Source: JBBQWR01 sp038210495
GTDB lineage: Bacteria; Planctomycetota; Planctomycetia; Pirellulales; DATAWG01
Assembly: GCA_038210495.1 (NCBI GenBank)
Contig: JBBQWR010000001.1
Location: 144,435 to 208,434 of the forward strand
Length of the DNA: 64,000 nt
Direction: 5' to 3'
Under the pieces are notes generated by a model. That model had not been told where the DNA came from. It saw only the letters and a list, made by a program, of their open reading frames with translations, and did not search any database. Shown here one piece after another: positions 33,986 to 41,880 of this stretch. The number at the start of each line of letters is the position of its first letter. Positions within the stretch are counted from its first letter, which is position 1. Both the position numbers and the translations under genes were made by a program.

Positions 33986-35056
33986 TTAAATCTTCGCCGG
34001 CGCCGACTCCGATCGCCGATTCGCCGCCAATCCGGCCGCGACTCGCACCGCCTCGATGAGGCTGCTCGTCTCGGCCCGACCTTGCCACGCCAAGTCGAAC
34101 GCAGTGCCATGCGCGACGCTCGTTCGCACGATCGGCAGCCCTAGCGTGATGTTGACGGCCCGGTGCATTCCGAGCAATTTGAGCGCGATGTGCCCCTGAT
34201 CGTGATACATGGCCACCACCGCGTCGAACTCGCCGTCGCGGGCCCGAGAAAATAGCGTGTCCACGGAGATCGGTCCGCGAACGTTGAGACCCGCTTCGCG
34301 CGCGCGCTCGACGGACGGCCGGATCGTCGTCTTCTCTTCATCGCCAAAGAGTCCATCCTCGCCGGCATGGGGATTCAGGGCGCAGACGCCGATCCGGGGC
34401 CGGTCGTCCGATAGACCGTACAGCGGCCGCATGGCGCGCATCACTCGATCGGCCAGCTGCGTTTTGGCGATGATCCCCTCGCTCGTGAGATTCGCGAACA
34501 CGTCCCGCAGGGCCATGTGCAGCGTGACATGGGCGACGCCCAACCCGGCCGAGCTGCGGATCGTTTCATCCGGCGCCAGATAGAGCATCATGGCGAAATC
34601 TTGCACGCCGCATAGCTCGGCCAGGAGTTCCGTGTGGCCCGGGTAATGGTGTCCGGCCCGCCAGAGCGCGGCCTTGTGCAACGGGGCGGTGACGATGCCG
34701 TCGACGCGGCCGGCGAGAGCGAGTTCTGTCGCCAGCACAACGGCATCGTAGGCCGCTTGGCCGCTGCGCGGATCGACCGCGCCGGGCGGCGCCTCGAGCG
34801 AATCGTCGCTGCCGCGCCACAAGCACGGGATTTGGTCAGGGCTCGACTCGGCCGATTCTACGTCGGCCACCGGTACGATCCGACATGCGCTGTGGAGCAG
34901 CGCTACCGCCCGCTGGAGAAATTTTGGATGGCCGATGACCGCGGCGTCGCACCATTGATGCAGCCTTGAATCAGACCAGGCGCCGACGATCGTCTCGGGG
35001 CCGACTCCGGCGGGATCGCCCATCGTAATCGCAAGTAACGGTCGCTGGTTGGTCAT
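33986..35056 (-). CDS. pdxA: 4-hydroxythreonine-4-phosphate dehydrogenase
   Basis: NAD- and metal-dependent enzyme of pyridoxal phosphate synthesis (DXP-dependent route). The 356-residue chain begins MTNQRPLLAITMGDPAGVGP, the PdxA signature, then ATELALAGRVDGIVTAPLHK, HHYPGHTELLAELCG (first metal His), CALNPHAGEDGLFGDEEKT, DAVVAMYHDQGHIALKLLGM (second metal His) and TSVAHGTAFDLAWQG (third). I used the ATG at 35056 rather than an upstream start. Monocistronic here. A PdxA2-type dehydrogenase of sugar metabolism is the alternative; the motifs fit PdxA well. Confidence 0.94.
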   Translation of the reverse strand: MTNQRPLLAITMGDPAGVGPETIVGAWSDSRLHQWCDAAVIGHPKFLQRAVALLHSACRIVPVADVESAESSPDQIPCLWRGSDDSLEAPPGAVDPRSGQAAYDAVVLATELALAGRVDGIVTAPLHKAALWRAGHHYPGHTELLAELCGVQDFAMMLYLAPDETIRSSAGLGVAHVTLHMALRDVFANLTSEGIIAKTQLADRVMRAMRPLYGLSDDRPRIGVCALNPHAGEDGLFGDEEKTTIRPSVERAREAGLNVRGPISVDTLFSRARDGEFDAVVAMYHDQGHIALKLLGMHRAVNITLGLPIVRTSVAHGTAFDLAWQGRAETSSLIEAVRVAAGLAANRRSESAPAKI

Positions 35057-35151
35057 GGAGATATTGTATGCTGCTTGCGACGAGGCATAAAGCGATTGCC
35101 TTGGGGTCGAGTCGTTCACGCTGAAGGAGCTTGGCTTGATTTGAATTCGCG

Positions 35152-35179
35152 CACAGGGAGCTTACGCTCCCCGCTCGCC
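35152..35179. repeat. Family E palindrome (CAGGGAGCTTACGCTCCCCG)
   Basis: GCACAGGGAGCTTACGCTCC and CCGCTCGCC: the arms GGGAGC and GCTCCC pair around TTAC. It sits between the divergent genes pdxA and 35215. Copies are at 9638 and 26729. Confidence 0.8.
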
Positions 35180-35214
35180 TACGCGCGGCGTCTGTCGCCG
35201 ACTAAACTGAGGCC

Positions 35215-35781
35215 ATGATTCGAATTTTCACCACGCTTTCTTTGCTGGCCGGGTCCCTTGTCGTCGTGACGTTACTGCTGGGCCTGTATATCGGCGACCT
35301 CCATGACCCGAGTTTGCTGGCGAATCGCGACGCCCTGTCGAGTTTGGTGCGACTGGCGATCATTCACAAGATGCTCGGCCTGGCGTCCGCCCTGGTCGTC
35401 GTGTTCGTCAACAGCATCGTGGTGACGTATTTCATCGGGACCGGCCGGTGGTGCAAAGAAGTCGTCGAGACATATTCGCTAGATCGCACGTTGCTCAGGC
35501 GCAGCACAATTCTGAAGCGGCGGACATTTCCGTGGGCCGTCGTTTGCATGCTGGTGATCGTCGGGGTGATTGCCCTGGGCGCCGCCGCCGATCCGGGACG
35601 GCCGAATCCGGGGACAGAGCTATGGGTCACCCCGCATCTGATCGGCGCATTTCTCGGGCTGGCATTCGTAGTCGCGACGTTCTTCGTCGAGGCCCAACGC
35701 ATTCGCGAACATCATGTCGTGATCGGCGACATCTTGGCCGAAGTCAAACGGATCCGTCTTGAACGCGGACTCGAAGTTTAG
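35215..35781 (+). CDS. Four-helix membrane protein of unknown function
   Basis: A 188-residue protein with four hydrophobic segments: TTLSLLAGSLVVVTLLLGLY (near the N-terminus), LASALVVVFVNSIVVTYFIG, WAVVCMLVIVGVIALGAAA and LIGAFLGLAFVVATFFVEAQ. His residues at the membrane edge (IHKMLGLASA, TPHLIGAF) recur at similar depth and could bind a cofactor, but this is speculative. The C-terminus is a charged helix (EVKRIRLERGLEV). It ends two bases before dtd, so the two are surely co-transcribed. I know no named family. Confidence 0.8.
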   Translation: MIRIFTTLSLLAGSLVVVTLLLGLYIGDLHDPSLLANRDALSSLVRLAIIHKMLGLASALVVVFVNSIVVTYFIGTGRWCKEVVETYSLDRTLLRRSTILKRRTFPWAVVCMLVIVGVIALGAAADPGRPNPGTELWVTPHLIGAFLGLAFVVATFFVEAQRIREHHVVIGDILAEVKRIRLERGLEV

Positions 35782-35783
35782 CC

Positions 35784-36233
35784 ATGCGAGCCTGCGTCCA
35801 ACGTGTCAGCGAAGCCCAAGTCACCGTCGCTGGCGAAATCCTGGGACGAATCGGCGCCGGCTTGGTCGTGCTGTTAGGCGTCGCCAACGACGATGGGCCC
35901 GATGACGCCGAGCAGCTGGCAACCAAAATTGTCGAGCTGCGGATTTTTTCCGACGACGACGGCAAGATGAATCGATCGCTCGTGGACACTGCGGGCGAGA
36001 TGCTCGTCGTAAGCCAGTTCACGCTGCTAGGCGATTGCCGCAAAGGTCGGCGGCCCAGCTTCGTCGCGGCTGCTGGTCCCGATTTAGGCGAACAGCTTTA
36101 TCTGGCGTTCGTCGAGATCGTAAAATCTCTTGGCATGCAAGTCGCCACCGGTCGATTCCGCCAGCACATGTCCGTCGCCCTAGTGAACGACGGCCCAGTC
36201 ACGCTGATATTGGATAGCAAAAAGTTGTTTTAG
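35784..36233 (+). CDS. dtd: D-aminoacyl-tRNA deacylase
   Basis: Removes D-amino acids (and glycine from tRNA-Ala) wrongly attached to tRNA. The 149-residue protein is full length and begins MRACVQRVSEAQVTVAGEIL. The two signature boxes are present: VSQFTLLGDCRKGRRPSF (SQFTL, about 77-81) and VNDGPVTLILDS (the GP motif near 138-139, cross-subunit). It follows a membrane protein gene by two bases. It ends about 20 bases before a family D palindrome, which is not a proper terminator. Confidence 0.96.
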   Translation: MRACVQRVSEAQVTVAGEILGRIGAGLVVLLGVANDDGPDDAEQLATKIVELRIFSDDDGKMNRSLVDTAGEMLVVSQFTLLGDCRKGRRPSFVAAAGPDLGEQLYLAFVEIVKSLGMQVATGRFRQHMSVALVNDGPVTLILDSKKLF

Positions 36234-36252
36234 CTGACCGTGTCCGATTCAT

Positions 36253-36350
36253 GGTAGGTCAGGCACACTGTGCCTGACGACGCGCGATAATTCTTGCAAC
36301 AAGGCGATCAGAAGTCGCTCCTTGTCAGGCTCGGAGTGCCTGACCTACGT
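36253..36350. repeat. Two family D palindromes (GTAGGTCAGGCAC / GTGCCTGACCTAC)
   Basis: GTAGGTCAGGCACACTGTGC and CTGAC at 36254-36278, then GTCAGGCTCGGAGTGCCTGA and CCTAC at 36324-36348. The outer arms GTAGGTCAGGC and GCCTGACCTAC are complementary, so the pair could also form one large hairpin. It lies between convergent genes. Confidence 0.85.
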
Positions 36351-36374
36351 CTGCGCCACCCGCCACGATCTCTG

Positions 36375-37079
36375 CTACAGCCGCACTCGCGCTACTGGCC
36401 GATTAGCAATCTGTTGAGGCGCCACGAGGCCACTGGAGTTCGACCAAATCGGATCTTGGGAGACGAGGTAAGAAAGAATCGCCAATTTGGCGTATGCGGA
36501 AAAATTTCCCCACAGGCTGTCGCTCCAGAGTTTGATCGCCGTGCCGAACGAACTTTTGAGTCTGGGGATGCCGCCCCGCCATTCGATGCTCCAGATTTCG
36601 TCGAGCACCAGATGCGACATGAACCCGAGCAACACGGCGCCGGCGTTGAAATATCGCAGCCACAGCCCTTCGCCTTCGTGCGAGCAAATCAGAAATGTGA
36701 GCTCGGCGAAGATCGCGGCGGCCGGCAAACTGTGAAACATCCCCCGATGAACCGTGTAGTGCCGCAGCAGCCAACCAATGCCAAAGCGGATAGCGAGATA
36801 AACCCCGGCGCCGGCGAGTACCATTGTTTCCGGCGCCCAGCCCAAGTGACGCACTCGGTCCATCAGCATCATCGGCACCACGGCCGCCGCGAATGCCAAG
36901 CTCTCGCGAAGCGGCCGACCCGGTCCGCTGTCTAGGTCAGGCAGCATGCCGGAAGCGCCGCAAAGGCCGGCGGCCAAGATGCAAGTCGGCGCCGGCACGT
37001 TGTAAACGGCGAACGCTGTCGCTCCCGCGCCGATGCCCAGCGCCGTGCTTACCGTGATGTGTGTTTTGAAACCGGCCAT
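36375..37079 (-). CDS. YdjM/LexA-binding-type inner-membrane hydrolase-like protein
   Basis: A 234-residue membrane protein of the family often labelled metal-dependent hydrolase. It begins MAGFKTHITVSTALGIGAGA (a His in the first segment), then GMLPDLDSGPGRPLRESLAF with an Asp pair, HYTVHRGMFHSLPAAAIFAE (the conserved HRGxFHS) and LGFMSHLVLDEIWSIEWRGG (HLxxD). The conserved His and Asp residues suggest a membrane-embedded metal site, but no activity is firmly known. It is divergent from cvpA (230-base gap). Confidence 0.85.
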   Translation of the reverse strand: MAGFKTHITVSTALGIGAGATAFAVYNVPAPTCILAAGLCGASGMLPDLDSGPGRPLRESLAFAAAVVPMMLMDRVRHLGWAPETMVLAGAGVYLAIRFGIGWLLRHYTVHRGMFHSLPAAAIFAELTFLICSHEGEGLWLRYFNAGAVLLGFMSHLVLDEIWSIEWRGGIPRLKSSFGTAIKLWSDSLWGNFSAYAKLAILSYLVSQDPIWSNSSGLVAPQQIANRPVARVRL

Positions 37080-37308
37080 CGCGTCACCGTCCGTGGTTGT
37101 CGAGCCGAATAAAATGGGAATAGACAGGATTTACAAGATTCGCGGGAGTTGCTTCCGCGAAGGGCGAGAAATGTAGCGGAATGTTAGCGCACGACCAATA
37201 CCAGCCCGGGCGCCCGGTCTGTCGATTCCGCAAATGATCTTCGTGGCCCACTCGGTGGCCGGTATACTTCCGGCGATTTGCTACCCGAGATCCGAGACCG
37301 AAAGAAAG

Positions 37309-37914
37309 ATGGAAACCTACGACTTGCTGATGCTTGCCGTGCTGGCGCTCACGACGGTGCATGGCCTTTTCAAGGGCTTGGCGTATCAGATCGCGTCGTT
37401 GGGCGCGATCGCGCTGGGATACTTTGCGTCGCTCAAGTTCAGCGAACCGCTGGCGCCGATGTTTGGCCAGCCGCCGCTTAACCGATTCGTCGCCATGTTC
37501 GTGCTCTACATGGTCGCGTCGCTGGCCGTCTGGATCGGATTCCGATTCGTGTCGGACTTCCTCAACAACTTGCAGCTTCGTGGATACGATCGCCAGGTCG
37601 GCGGCCTATTCGGCGCGGCCAAAGGAGTCGTCTACTGTTTGGTGGTGACGTTCTTCGCACTAACTTTGGCGCCGTCGTTCCAGGAGCAAATTCTGCAATC
37701 TCGCTCCGGCCACTATATGGCTCAATTGCTCAATCGGGCCGACCCGATCTTGCCCGCCGAATGGCGCCAAGTCGTGGAGCCCTACTTGAACCAATTGGAA
37801 AACGATCTCGCGCCGGACGGCGCAAAACCGCGCGCGACGGCGGTTCCGGCGCGTGTGAATGCGCCGCCTCCGGCAGCGCCCGCGCCGAAGCGGCGAAGTG
37901 TCTACACGACATAA
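37309..37914 (+). CDS. CvpA family membrane protein
   Basis: A 201-residue protein, starting METYDLLMLAVLALTTVHGL at an ATG preceded by GAAAGAAAG. Four membrane segments follow the CvpA pattern: F-K-G-L-A-Y-Q-I-A-S, ALGYFASLKFSEPL, FVAMFVLYMVASLAVWIGFR and GLFGAAKGVVYCLVVTFFAL. The GxxxGxxKG box is typical. CvpA is linked to colicin V production and envelope integrity in E. coli; its molecular action is not settled. The last ~50 residues are an Ala/Pro-rich soluble tail. Confidence 0.88.
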   Translation: METYDLLMLAVLALTTVHGLFKGLAYQIASLGAIALGYFASLKFSEPLAPMFGQPPLNRFVAMFVLYMVASLAVWIGFRFVSDFLNNLQLRGYDRQVGGLFGAAKGVVYCLVVTFFALTLAPSFQEQILQSRSGHYMAQLLNRADPILPAEWRQVVEPYLNQLENDLAPDGAKPRATAVPARVNAPPPAAPAPKRRSVYTT

Positions 37915-38289
37915 CGGCGGCTTCCTGCAGCGCCGTCTCGCCGCGCGGCGGGTCGTTGAATCGGAGCCGTAGGCCGGAGGAGTTGGGGCAATGGCCAGCG
38001 CAGCAGATGCCGCGGCAAAGCACGAATTTCCGGCCGAAAATCGACTCCTAAACGAACATAAGAGACATTATCGGACGTTGCGGCGCGGTTTCTGGCAGGC
38101 TTTAGGCGGGCCCCGTTGTACTCGACGAGATGGTGTGATCTCAATCTCGCAGAGTCAGATTTCGAAGCGATCGCGAAGAAATTGGAATCGTCATGGCGAT
38201 ACCGTGGACCAACTCCATCCGCTCGAGCGCGGATGCCGCTGGCCGCGGAAAAAATCCGCCGCCGGGCGAGTTCAAAAAAAATCTCGCCA
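37915..38289. other. 375-base convergent gap between cvpA and accA, no clear gene
   Basis: Frames of 90-150 codons exist on both strands but have no family signature, no good ribosome binding site and run into accA antisense. A short piece, SDFEAIAKKLESSWRYRG (plus strand, near 38155-38210), looks protein-like and might be a gene remnant. Confidence 0.35.
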
Positions 38290-39288
38290 TCAATTTGGGC
38301 GATGTCCGATTGTCGAGTGCAACTCACCGGCCTCGAAGAACATTCCCATTTGGCGAAACTTGTTGTACCGGCTCGCCAGCAGGGCGTCTTTGGGTTTTGA
38401 CACCAATTCGCGAAGCGCCTTGATCAGATACATCTTCAGCCTGGCGGCCATCCGCGGATAGTCGCGGTGGGCGCCGCCGAGCGGTTCCTCGATGACGTCG
38501 TCAATCACGCCAAGCTTTAACAGGTCGCGGGACGTCAATCGCATCGCTTTGGCCGCCTCGGCCTTGTGGACGTGGCTTTTCCACAAGATACCCGCGCACC
38601 CCTCGGGGCTGATCACCGAATAATAAGCATGCTCGAGAACGGCGATCTTGTCCCCCACGCCGATTCCCAGCGCCCCGCCTGAGCCCCCCTCCCCGATCAC
38701 GACGCAAATAATCGGCGTCGGCAGCCGGGACATATAAAACATGCTTTCGGCGATCACTTGCGATTGACCCCGCTCCTCCGCCTCGACGCCCGGGTAGGCG
38801 CCCGGCGTATCGATGAAGCAGATCACCGGCCGGCCGAACTTCGCCGCCAGCTTCATCTTGGCCATCGCCTTGCGATAGCCCTCGGGATGAGCGCAGCCGA
38901 AATGACAAAGGCTCCTCTCCTTGACTGTTCGCCCTTTTTGGTGGCCGACGATCATCACCTTGAACTGATCGAGCTTGGCAAAGCCCGTTCGCAAGGCTCG
39001 ATCGTCGCCGAACGCCTTGTCGCCATGCAGCTCGACGAATTCGTCGAAGACCATCCCGATGTAGTCGGTCGTCATCGGCCGATCCGGATGGCGGGCGACC
39101 TCGACGGTTTCCCACGGCGTCAGATTGGCGAAGATGCCACGAGTTAGTTCGACTAATTCACGGCGCAGTCGGCGGAGCTCGTCGCGCGCGGCGACGTCCT
39201 CACGGGCTGCCGGTTCCAAATCGGCGATCCGCGATTCGAGATCGTAAATCGGTCGTTCGAATGCGAGTCGGTGGTTGCCTGTCGCCAT
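38290..39288 (-). CDS. accA: Acetyl-CoA carboxylase carboxyltransferase subunit alpha
   Basis: Alpha subunit of the carboxyltransferase that makes malonyl-CoA for fatty acid synthesis; the partner AccD is not in the window. The 332-residue chain starts MATGNHRLAFERPIYDLESR, then RHPDRPMTTDYIGMVFDEFV, ELHGDKAFGDDRALRTGFAK, IGHQKGRTVKE-like VGHQKGRTVKERSLCHFG, HPEGYRKAMAKMKLAAKFG, FIDTPGAYPGVEAEERGQSQ, IGEGGSGGALGIGVGDKIAV and YYSVISPEGCAGILWKS. All are standard AccA blocks. The ATG at 39288 is chosen because the upstream extension has no family match. Confidence 0.97.
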   Translation of the reverse strand: MATGNHRLAFERPIYDLESRIADLEPAAREDVAARDELRRLRRELVELTRGIFANLTPWETVEVARHPDRPMTTDYIGMVFDEFVELHGDKAFGDDRALRTGFAKLDQFKVMIVGHQKGRTVKERSLCHFGCAHPEGYRKAMAKMKLAAKFGRPVICFIDTPGAYPGVEAEERGQSQVIAESMFYMSRLPTPIICVVIGEGGSGGALGIGVGDKIAVLEHAYYSVISPEGCAGILWKSHVHKAEAAKAMRLTSRDLLKLGVIDDVIEEPLGGAHRDYPRMAARLKMYLIKALRELVSKPKDALLASRYNKFRQMGMFFEAGELHSTIGHRPN

Positions 39289-39410
39289 CGTCGCGGATTG
39301 GTCTCCGGTTAATGATTGCCGTCGTGGTCGGAAAATCGGCTTAGGGCAGGGGTCCAATGCGTTTGATAGGCTAATCCAACATGCCGGACAGGGCAAGAAC
39401 GGTTCCGATA

Positions 39411-39514
39411 GAGCCGCGCACGAAGTAAGCGATTGGAAGACAAAATTGACCAGCGGTTGAAATGATCGGCGAGTGTACTTGAGCGGCGCGCACCGCTTAC
39501 TTCGTGCGCGGCTC
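39411..39514. repeat. Perfect 21-base inverted repeat with a 62-base loop
   Basis: The 21 bases at 39411-39431 (GAGCCGCGCACGAAG plus TAAGCG) are exactly complementary to 39494-39514. The stem would be very stable. It lies between accA and the kinase gene on the same strand. There is no T-run, so it is not a normal terminator; it resembles a small non-autonomous element or REP-type unit. Confidence 0.9.
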
Positions 39515-39535
39515 CTTGCATTTCGGCAACGTCCG

Positions 39536-40396
39536 TCATCGCTTCGGGGCCGGGCGGCCCGGCTGGAGAGCCTTTGCCGCGCGAAGTTCGACCAACACCT
39601 CGCCCATCGTCGCCGGACGATCGGCGGGATTCTTTGCTAGCATCCGCTTCACCAGCTGAATGCACTGGGAAGTGACGTTTTTGTTGGACGCCTCGATCGG
39701 TGGCGGCGGCGAGTTCAAATGCTTCTTGAGCAACTCGTTTTCCGAATTGCCCGTGAACGGCGGCCGACCGCACAGCACTTCGAACGTCACGCAGCCGAAG
39801 CTGTAGATATCGCTACGGGCATCGAGCACTTGATGGCGAATCTGCTCCGGCGACATGTAGCTGCGGGTTCCCTGGACCTTGGGCTTCGAACCCAACAGCC
39901 GACCGAAGAAGCCGGGCTGCCGCACGGCGATCGCGAAATCGATCAGCTTCGCGGCGCCGTCCGGGTTGACTAGGAAATTGTCCGGTTTGATGTCGCGGTG
40001 AATCCAGCCTTGCTGATGAAAGTACGACAAGCCTTCGGCCGTCTGCTCGAGAATCTTTTGCGTTTGACTCGCCAAGCGATCGCCGCCCTGAATTACGACT
40101 TGCTTGAGATTCATCGCCGAGCCGAAAAACTCGAGCGCCAAGAAAGGCGATTGCCGCGACGCGTCGAATTCGAAGACACGGATCACGGCCGGGTGCTTGA
40201 GGTCCTTGCCCACCTCGAGCTCGTGCTTCATGAGTTTTAGAAGCTGCGAGTCTTGTCGATAGTTGTCGTTGACGATCTTCAGCGCGTACCGGTCTTGCCG
40301 AGCATCGTGCATCGCTTCCCAGACTTGGCATTGCCGTCCATTGCCTGCCCGGCCGAGGAGCCGATAGGAACCGAAGTAGTCTCCTTGCTGCGCCAT
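39536..40396 (-). CDS. Soluble Ser/Thr protein kinase with DFA in place of DFG
   Basis: Hanks-type kinase of 286 residues without a membrane segment or sensor domain. LLGRAGNGRQCQVWEA is the Gly loop (the first Gly positions fit GxGxxG loosely), ALKIV holds the ATP lysine (Lys40), GWIHRDIKPDNFLV is the catalytic loop with HRD and Lys, and KLIDFAIAV takes the place of DFG (Asp-Phe-Ala). GTRSYMSPEQIRHQVLDARS is the activation-segment end and SDIYSFGCVTFEVLCGRPPF the F-helix. The metal-binding Asp is kept, so activity is likely although the Gly is lost. Planctomycetes carry many such kinases. The start is an ATG at 40396. Confidence 0.9.
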   Translation of the reverse strand: MAQQGDYFGSYRLLGRAGNGRQCQVWEAMHDARQDRYALKIVNDNYRQDSQLLKLMKHELEVGKDLKHPAVIRVFEFDASRQSPFLALEFFGSAMNLKQVVIQGGDRLASQTQKILEQTAEGLSYFHQQGWIHRDIKPDNFLVNPDGAAKLIDFAIAVRQPGFFGRLLGSKPKVQGTRSYMSPEQIRHQVLDARSDIYSFGCVTFEVLCGRPPFTGNSENELLKKHLNSPPPPIEASNKNVTSQCIQLVKRMLAKNPADRPATMGEVLVELRAAKALQPGRPAPKR

Positions 40397-40504
40397 GCGA
40401 TCGCCATTTTCAATTGCCAACAAACTGTCGAATCGAGGAGATTTAGCTTAATCGGCGTTGGCGATTGTCACAACAAGAGGAATCGTGGCGAGTGGCGAGT
40501 CATG

Positions 40505-40528
40505 GGTCAGGCACTCTATGCCTGACGT
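40505..40528. repeat. Family D palindrome (GGTCAGGCACTCTATGCCTG)
   Basis: GGTCAGGCACTCTATGCCTG then ACG, between the glycosyltransferase and kinase genes. See the copies at 4066 and 36253. Confidence 0.75.
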
Positions 40529-40537
40529 GGAGCAACG

Positions 40538-41701
40538 TCATGGATATCTGCCGAGCAGCGAAACGTATAGCAACCTGAGGTCGTCGACCATCCGATCGTG
40601 GCGGAATTCGTCGGCGAACAATTGTCGACCTCTGGCGCCGAGGCGCGTTCTCAAGGCGGGATCGAGCGCCAATCGAATAATCGCTGTCGCAAGCTCGTCG
40701 ACCGATCTAGGTGGCAATAAGAAACCGGTTTCGCCGTTAATTACGACTTCCCGAGCGCCGTCGATGTCGTAGCTTACCACCGGTCGGCCGACGATTAGCG
40801 ATTGGACCAGTGCCCTGGCCAACCCCTCCCGAAGACTCACATGCGCGACTATATCCATCGCCGCGATGAGCGCCGGAATTCGCTCCGGGGGTTGGAGACC
40901 CATGAAGCGAAAATAACTGGTAAGTCCGGCTGTCGCGATTTGCGATTCCAATTTCGATCGCAACGCGCCGTCACCGACAAGGAGAAATTGGGCCGCTGGA
41001 CACCCCGCGACAATGGCCGGCGCGGCGCGAATTAGATACTCGTGCCCTTTGAGATCGAACAGCCGTGCGATCTTGCCAATAACGACTTGATCCGGTCGAT
41101 AGCCAAGCTCGTTGCGAACTGCGTCGCGTTGCGACGCGGCTACCAACAGCGGCTTGACCTCCAGACCACTGCGGATCGCGATAAATTTTTCGCGAGGCGC
41201 GACGCCATTGACGACGAGCAATTCCGTCATCGCGCGCGAAACACTGACCAACGCATGACAACGCCGAGCGGCCCAGCGTTCGCAGCGCCGCGCGAATTCG
41301 CACGCCATGAGGCTTTGGTACGGATGAAATGGCGCGCCATGGACCGTATGAACGATCGCCGGCACGCCCAAGGCCGATGCGGCGGCTCGGCCCAGAATTC
41401 CGCCCTTGGCGCTGTGCGTATGAACGACATCCGGCCGAAACTTGCGCAAAGCTGCCTTGATTGCCCGGTAGCTTTGCCAATCTCGCCAAGGATGGATGGA
41501 CCGCAGCAACTGGGGCACGATCTGGATCGGGGTCCCCCCTGCCCTGCCCCGCTCGAGCAGGCTTCCCTCGGGGCCGATCGCCGGCCCCGTGATGAGCAAG
41601 ACGTCCTCGTTATATTGCGCGCGCAGCCCCTCGCACGACAAAAGCGTGTTCTCTTGCGCGCCTCCGAGGATCATGCGGGTAATGACGTGTGCGATACGCA
41701 T
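40538..41701 (-). CDS. Family 4 glycosyltransferase
   Basis: GT-B glycosyltransferase of 387 residues, probably acting on a lipid-linked or surface polysaccharide. It starts MRIAHVITRMILGGAQENTL, the GG-A-Q/E-x-x motif of this family, then DVVHTHSAKGGILGRAAASA (acceptor-side His), VPAIVHTVHGAPFHPYQS, SVSRAMTELLVVNGV, VVIGKIARLFDLKGHEYLI (C-domain) and SLREGLARALVQSLIVGRPV, where the E-G-x-x-x-x-x-x-E pattern is altered: the usual second Glu is Gln. The frame is open ~90 codons further upstream, but that stretch is repeat-derived. GGGGCAGGGCAGGGG is inside the gene at 41535-41550 (RGRAGGT), and a family B half copy at 41118-41145. Confidence 0.9.
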   Translation of the reverse strand: MRIAHVITRMILGGAQENTLLSCEGLRAQYNEDVLLITGPAIGPEGSLLERGRAGGTPIQIVPQLLRSIHPWRDWQSYRAIKAALRKFRPDVVHTHSAKGGILGRAAASALGVPAIVHTVHGAPFHPYQSLMACEFARRCERWAARRCHALVSVSRAMTELLVVNGVAPREKFIAIRSGLEVKPLLVAASQRDAVRNELGYRPDQVVIGKIARLFDLKGHEYLIRAAPAIVAGCPAAQFLLVGDGALRSKLESQIATAGLTSYFRFMGLQPPERIPALIAAMDIVAHVSLREGLARALVQSLIVGRPVVSYDIDGAREVVINGETGFLLPPRSVDELATAIIRLALDPALRTRLGARGRQLFADEFRHDRMVDDLRLLYVSLLGRYP

Positions 41702-41880
41702 GGGAGGGGCGGGGCAAAGTCGGGAGACGGGAGTCGGGAGTAACGAAGCCGCGGTATTCTGCAGCGGGGTTACAGAGCGGCAATAACAGAGAGACAATAC
41801 TCCGCAGCAGGATGCCGCGGCTATGTGAACTGGCCTCCCCTGCCCTGCTCCCGACTTCCGACTCCCGTTTCCCGACTCCC
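41702..41880. repeat. Composite repeat block: families A, C and the G-rich motif
   Basis: In order: GTCGGGAGACGGGAGTCGGG (41719-41738, family A), AGCCGCGGTATTCTGCAGCG (41748-41767, family C), its inverted partner CCGCAGCAGGATGCCGCGGC (41802-41821), CCCCTGCCCTGC (41837-41848) and CCGACTTCCGACTCCCGT (41851-41868, family A inverted). The two family C arms could form a hairpin. The block separates truA from the glycosyltransferase gene and supplies the last ~18 codons of truA. Confidence 0.8.

Noticed and set aside
33100..34110. A 336-codon minus-strand frame across the LolA-like gene end
   Set aside because: Crosses an intergenic repeat and the antisense of a gene with a signal peptide; composition is Arg-rich and typical of a shadow.
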